A stretch of 64,000 bases of DNA, taken from NCBI GenBank assembly GCA_947497495.1, contig CANMGT010000008.1, positions 51,432-115,431 of the forward strand, in the 5' to 3' direction. Below, piece after piece: positions 62,708 to 64,000 of the stretch (within the stretch, counting starts at the first letter, position 1; each line of letters opens with the position of its first letter). The position numbers and the translations under genes are program-made. The stretch comes from an uncultured Lentibacter sp. (lineage in GTDB: Bacteria > Pseudomonadota > Alphaproteobacteria > Rhodobacterales > Rhodobacteraceae). A model generated the notes under the pieces. The model was not told the origin of the DNA. It made no database searches and saw nothing but the letters and a program-made list of their open reading frames with translations.

Positions 62708-63289
62708 CTATTTACCGCCTCTTTTTCCGAGGCTCGGCCTCCGAAGGTCCCACAATGCGTCTTCAACCTCTTGTGCGATCACTTCTGGCTGTTGCCCTAG
62801 GACAGCAAACACCTTGACGCACAACGTCGCCTCAAGATTTTCGCCAGACCAAGAGCCTATCTTCATAGCATAGGTCTTCCTTGGCGCTCTCCAAAGGTGC
62901 TCTCTTAGCCGGCTCACAATACTGGCAGAGGTTCCAACATAGAGAATAGAGCCCCACCAATCGTGATTATTCTGCTTTGGTAAGACAAAATCTCTCTCTC
63001 CATCACAGCCAGCATTGAAGGCACTCTTAAGAGCTTGCCTTTGCTCTAAATCATCAACTGAAATCTGGTAGATACATCGGTAACTTTCCATCTGTCTCAA
63101 AAAGCCTCTCAAATATCGCCTTGGGGCGTGGGATCTCGGCTGGCCCATCTCTCGAATTTGTTGAGTGGTGATCTGAAAGTCGATGACATCAGAAAATGTG
63201 GCTGCATCCAGAGCCTCAGTTCTAGCTACAAGGCTCCTTCGCACTTCCTGCTCTATTTGTTCTATCAAGTTCGAGCCTCCAATGAACAA
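62708..63289 (-). CDS. Putative GIY-YIG-type nuclease
   Basis: A 193-aa protein. After a helical N-terminal region (1-65), the GIY-YIG fold can be read: YRCIYQIS (GIY strand), then WGSILYVGTSASIVSRLREH (YIG with downstream Arg, about residues 120-139) and an acidic-GK segment near the C terminus (ALWDLRRPSLGKRGGK). The catalytic residues Tyr, Tyr, Arg and Glu are plausible but not certain. Function could be DNA repair, restriction or a homing-like activity. It lies between tuf and rpsJ, which is usually a tight ribosomal context, so insertion is likely. Confidence 0.6.
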   Translation of the reverse strand: MFIGGSNLIEQIEQEVRRSLVARTEALDAATFSDVIDFQITTQQIREMGQPRSHAPRRYLRGFLRQMESYRCIYQISVDDLEQRQALKSAFNAGCDGERDFVLPKQNNHDWWGSILYVGTSASIVSRLREHLWRAPRKTYAMKIGSWSGENLEATLCVKVFAVLGQQPEVIAQEVEDALWDLRRPSLGKRGGK

Positions 63290-63488
63290 TAGTATTTCAC
63301 TTCGAGCAGCTTTCTAGCCCGGGATCAAGCCGAAGGCGCCGGGCAGCGTCTGCCCGTTCCGACGGGCTGGCGCTTTGGGTGCGGCGCGCGCCACGGCACT
63401 GGCGGAAGCGCTTGGCTGGTATAAAGCAATCAACTTCTAAGTTGTAGCGCCACCCCACGGGCTTCCACTGTCCGGCCTAAGTTATAAC

Positions 63489-63749
63489 CTACCGCATCGC
63501 CATCAGGTTGCTGACGAGCATATCGCGCTTTTTGTCCATCTTTTCTTGCAGCTTGTGTGCCAGATCGGCCTCGGGGCCGCAGGCGATAACCGCGGTTTCT
63601 TTCATCTCGCGCGTCGTGCGCTTTGACGCGTCCAGCATGGCACGGTGAATGATGTCCCAAATTTCATCGTGCTTTTCCTTCGAAATATCTTCCGTCAAGG
63701 CGGTTTCAAGCTCTCTTGATACGCGGTCTGTAAGTTTCTCTAGGTTCAT
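63489..63749 (-). CDS. Small conserved-looking hypothetical protein
   Basis: An 86-aa helical, highly charged protein, ATG 63749 with GGAGAAACC as ribosome-binding site; longer upstream frames are not needed. Sequence begins MNLEKLTDRVSRELETALTE and contains KEKHDEIWDIIHRAMLDASK and HKLQEKMDKKRDMLVSNLM. No known motif. It lies 192 bp after the tuf stop. Confidence 0.65.
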   Translation of the reverse strand: MNLEKLTDRVSRELETALTEDISKEKHDEIWDIIHRAMLDASKRTTREMKETAVIACGPEADLAHKLQEKMDKKRDMLVSNLMAMR

Positions 63750-63884
63750 CTGGTTTCTCCATTTTGGGGAGCAACCAACCCGCCGAACACATGAGGTGTC
63801 GCCGCTTTTGCCTTCCCGTATGGAGGCCAGCGTATGCGCATGTGCGCCTGAGTGGCAAACATTACTTGGTTTTGCCCAGCCCAA

Positions 63885-63917
63885 AAGCAAAAGGGCCGCC
63901 CTTTCGGGCAGCCCTTC
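63885..63917 (-). terminator. Rho-independent terminator after tuf
   Basis: On the minus strand AAGGGCTGCCC, loop GAAA, GGGCGGCCCTTTT, then GCTTTT. About 10 pairs with one mismatch. It separates tuf from the small hypothetical gene. Confidence 0.9.
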
Positions 63918-63940
63918 CGTTTCTCACCAAGCCTTAAAGC

Positions 63941-64000
63941 TTAGTCGATGATCTTGGCAACAACGCCCGAGCCAACGGTGCGGCCGCCTTCGCGGATCGC
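63941..64000 (-). CDS. tuf: Elongation factor Tu, C-terminal end (runs off the window)
   Basis: The last 19 codons and stop, reading AIREGGRTVGSGVVAKIID, the invariant C terminus of EF-Tu, which delivers aminoacyl-tRNA to the ribosome. The gene extends beyond the right edge. In many alphaproteobacteria tuf directly precedes rpsJ; here two genes and two terminators lie between them. Confidence 0.97.
   Translation of the reverse strand, partial: AIREGGRTVGSGVVAKIID

Noticed and set aside
1..64000. CRISPR array search
   Set aside because: No regularly spaced repeat of 23-47 bp with unique spacers was seen; the repeats found are att, inverted and direct repeats.

Overview
The window looks like the chromosome of an alphaproteobacterium of the order Rhodobacterales, probably a marine Roseobacter-group species. 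This rests on gene content and order: a narR-narK1-narK2-narGHJI cluster, the cysG-DUF2849-cysI-cysH-DUF934-fpr sulfate assimilation operon, a tamA-tamB pair and the start of the S10 ribosomal operon. No rRNA gene, CRISPR array or phage structural gene was seen; one tRNA gene is present.

Layout. 1-2.9 kb: core genes (partial gamma-glutamyltransferase, a 2-hydroxyacid dehydrogenase, an exported SH3 protein). 2.98-15.5 kb: a genomic island inserted at the 3' end of tRNA-Gln(TTG). It carries a tyrosine integrase, a D5-type helicase, a HEPN-like protein, HNH, PD-(D/E)XK-like and Mrr-like nucleases, and a secreted RTX glycosidase-like protein. Its attachment sequence is present three times, once inverted, and the two internal copies have integrase arm sites on both sides like an attP, so the region is the rearranged remnant of tandem elements. 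An IS6-family element with a nonsense codon in its transposase truncates the third copy at 15.48 kb.

16.4-23.4 kb: two very large unannotated proteins (1422 and 877 aa) in one transcription unit, bounded by the IS6 element and an IS3-type remnant. The first has tandem beta-type repeats, a proline-rich stalk and a Ser/Thr-rich amphipathic region; the second has a segment resembling the TG pre-toxin domain of polymorphic toxins. This is the best candidate for an undescribed system.

23.6-37.7 kb: a ten-gene respiratory nitrate reduction operon on the minus strand (narK1, narK2, narG, narH, narJ, narI, a parvulin, a beta-carbonic anhydrase, moeA, DUF2478). It is controlled from a region with a perfect FNR-type palindrome and by a divergent CRP/FNR regulator (narR-like). 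37.9-42.8 kb: an SDR, an SMP-30 lactonase-like protein, a ThDP enzyme and an acyl-CoA ligase. 43-47.2 kb: an exported pair of unknown function. 47.3-52.6 kb: sulfate assimilation and siroheme synthesis. 52.9-60.3 kb: a FadB-type beta-oxidation enzyme and TamB-TamA for outer-membrane assembly. 60.6-64 kb: rplW, rplD, rplC and rpsJ, then a GIY-YIG-like gene and a small hypothetical gene lying between rpsJ and the 3' end of tuf.

Limits: family names come from reading motifs and remembered family features; no database search was run.
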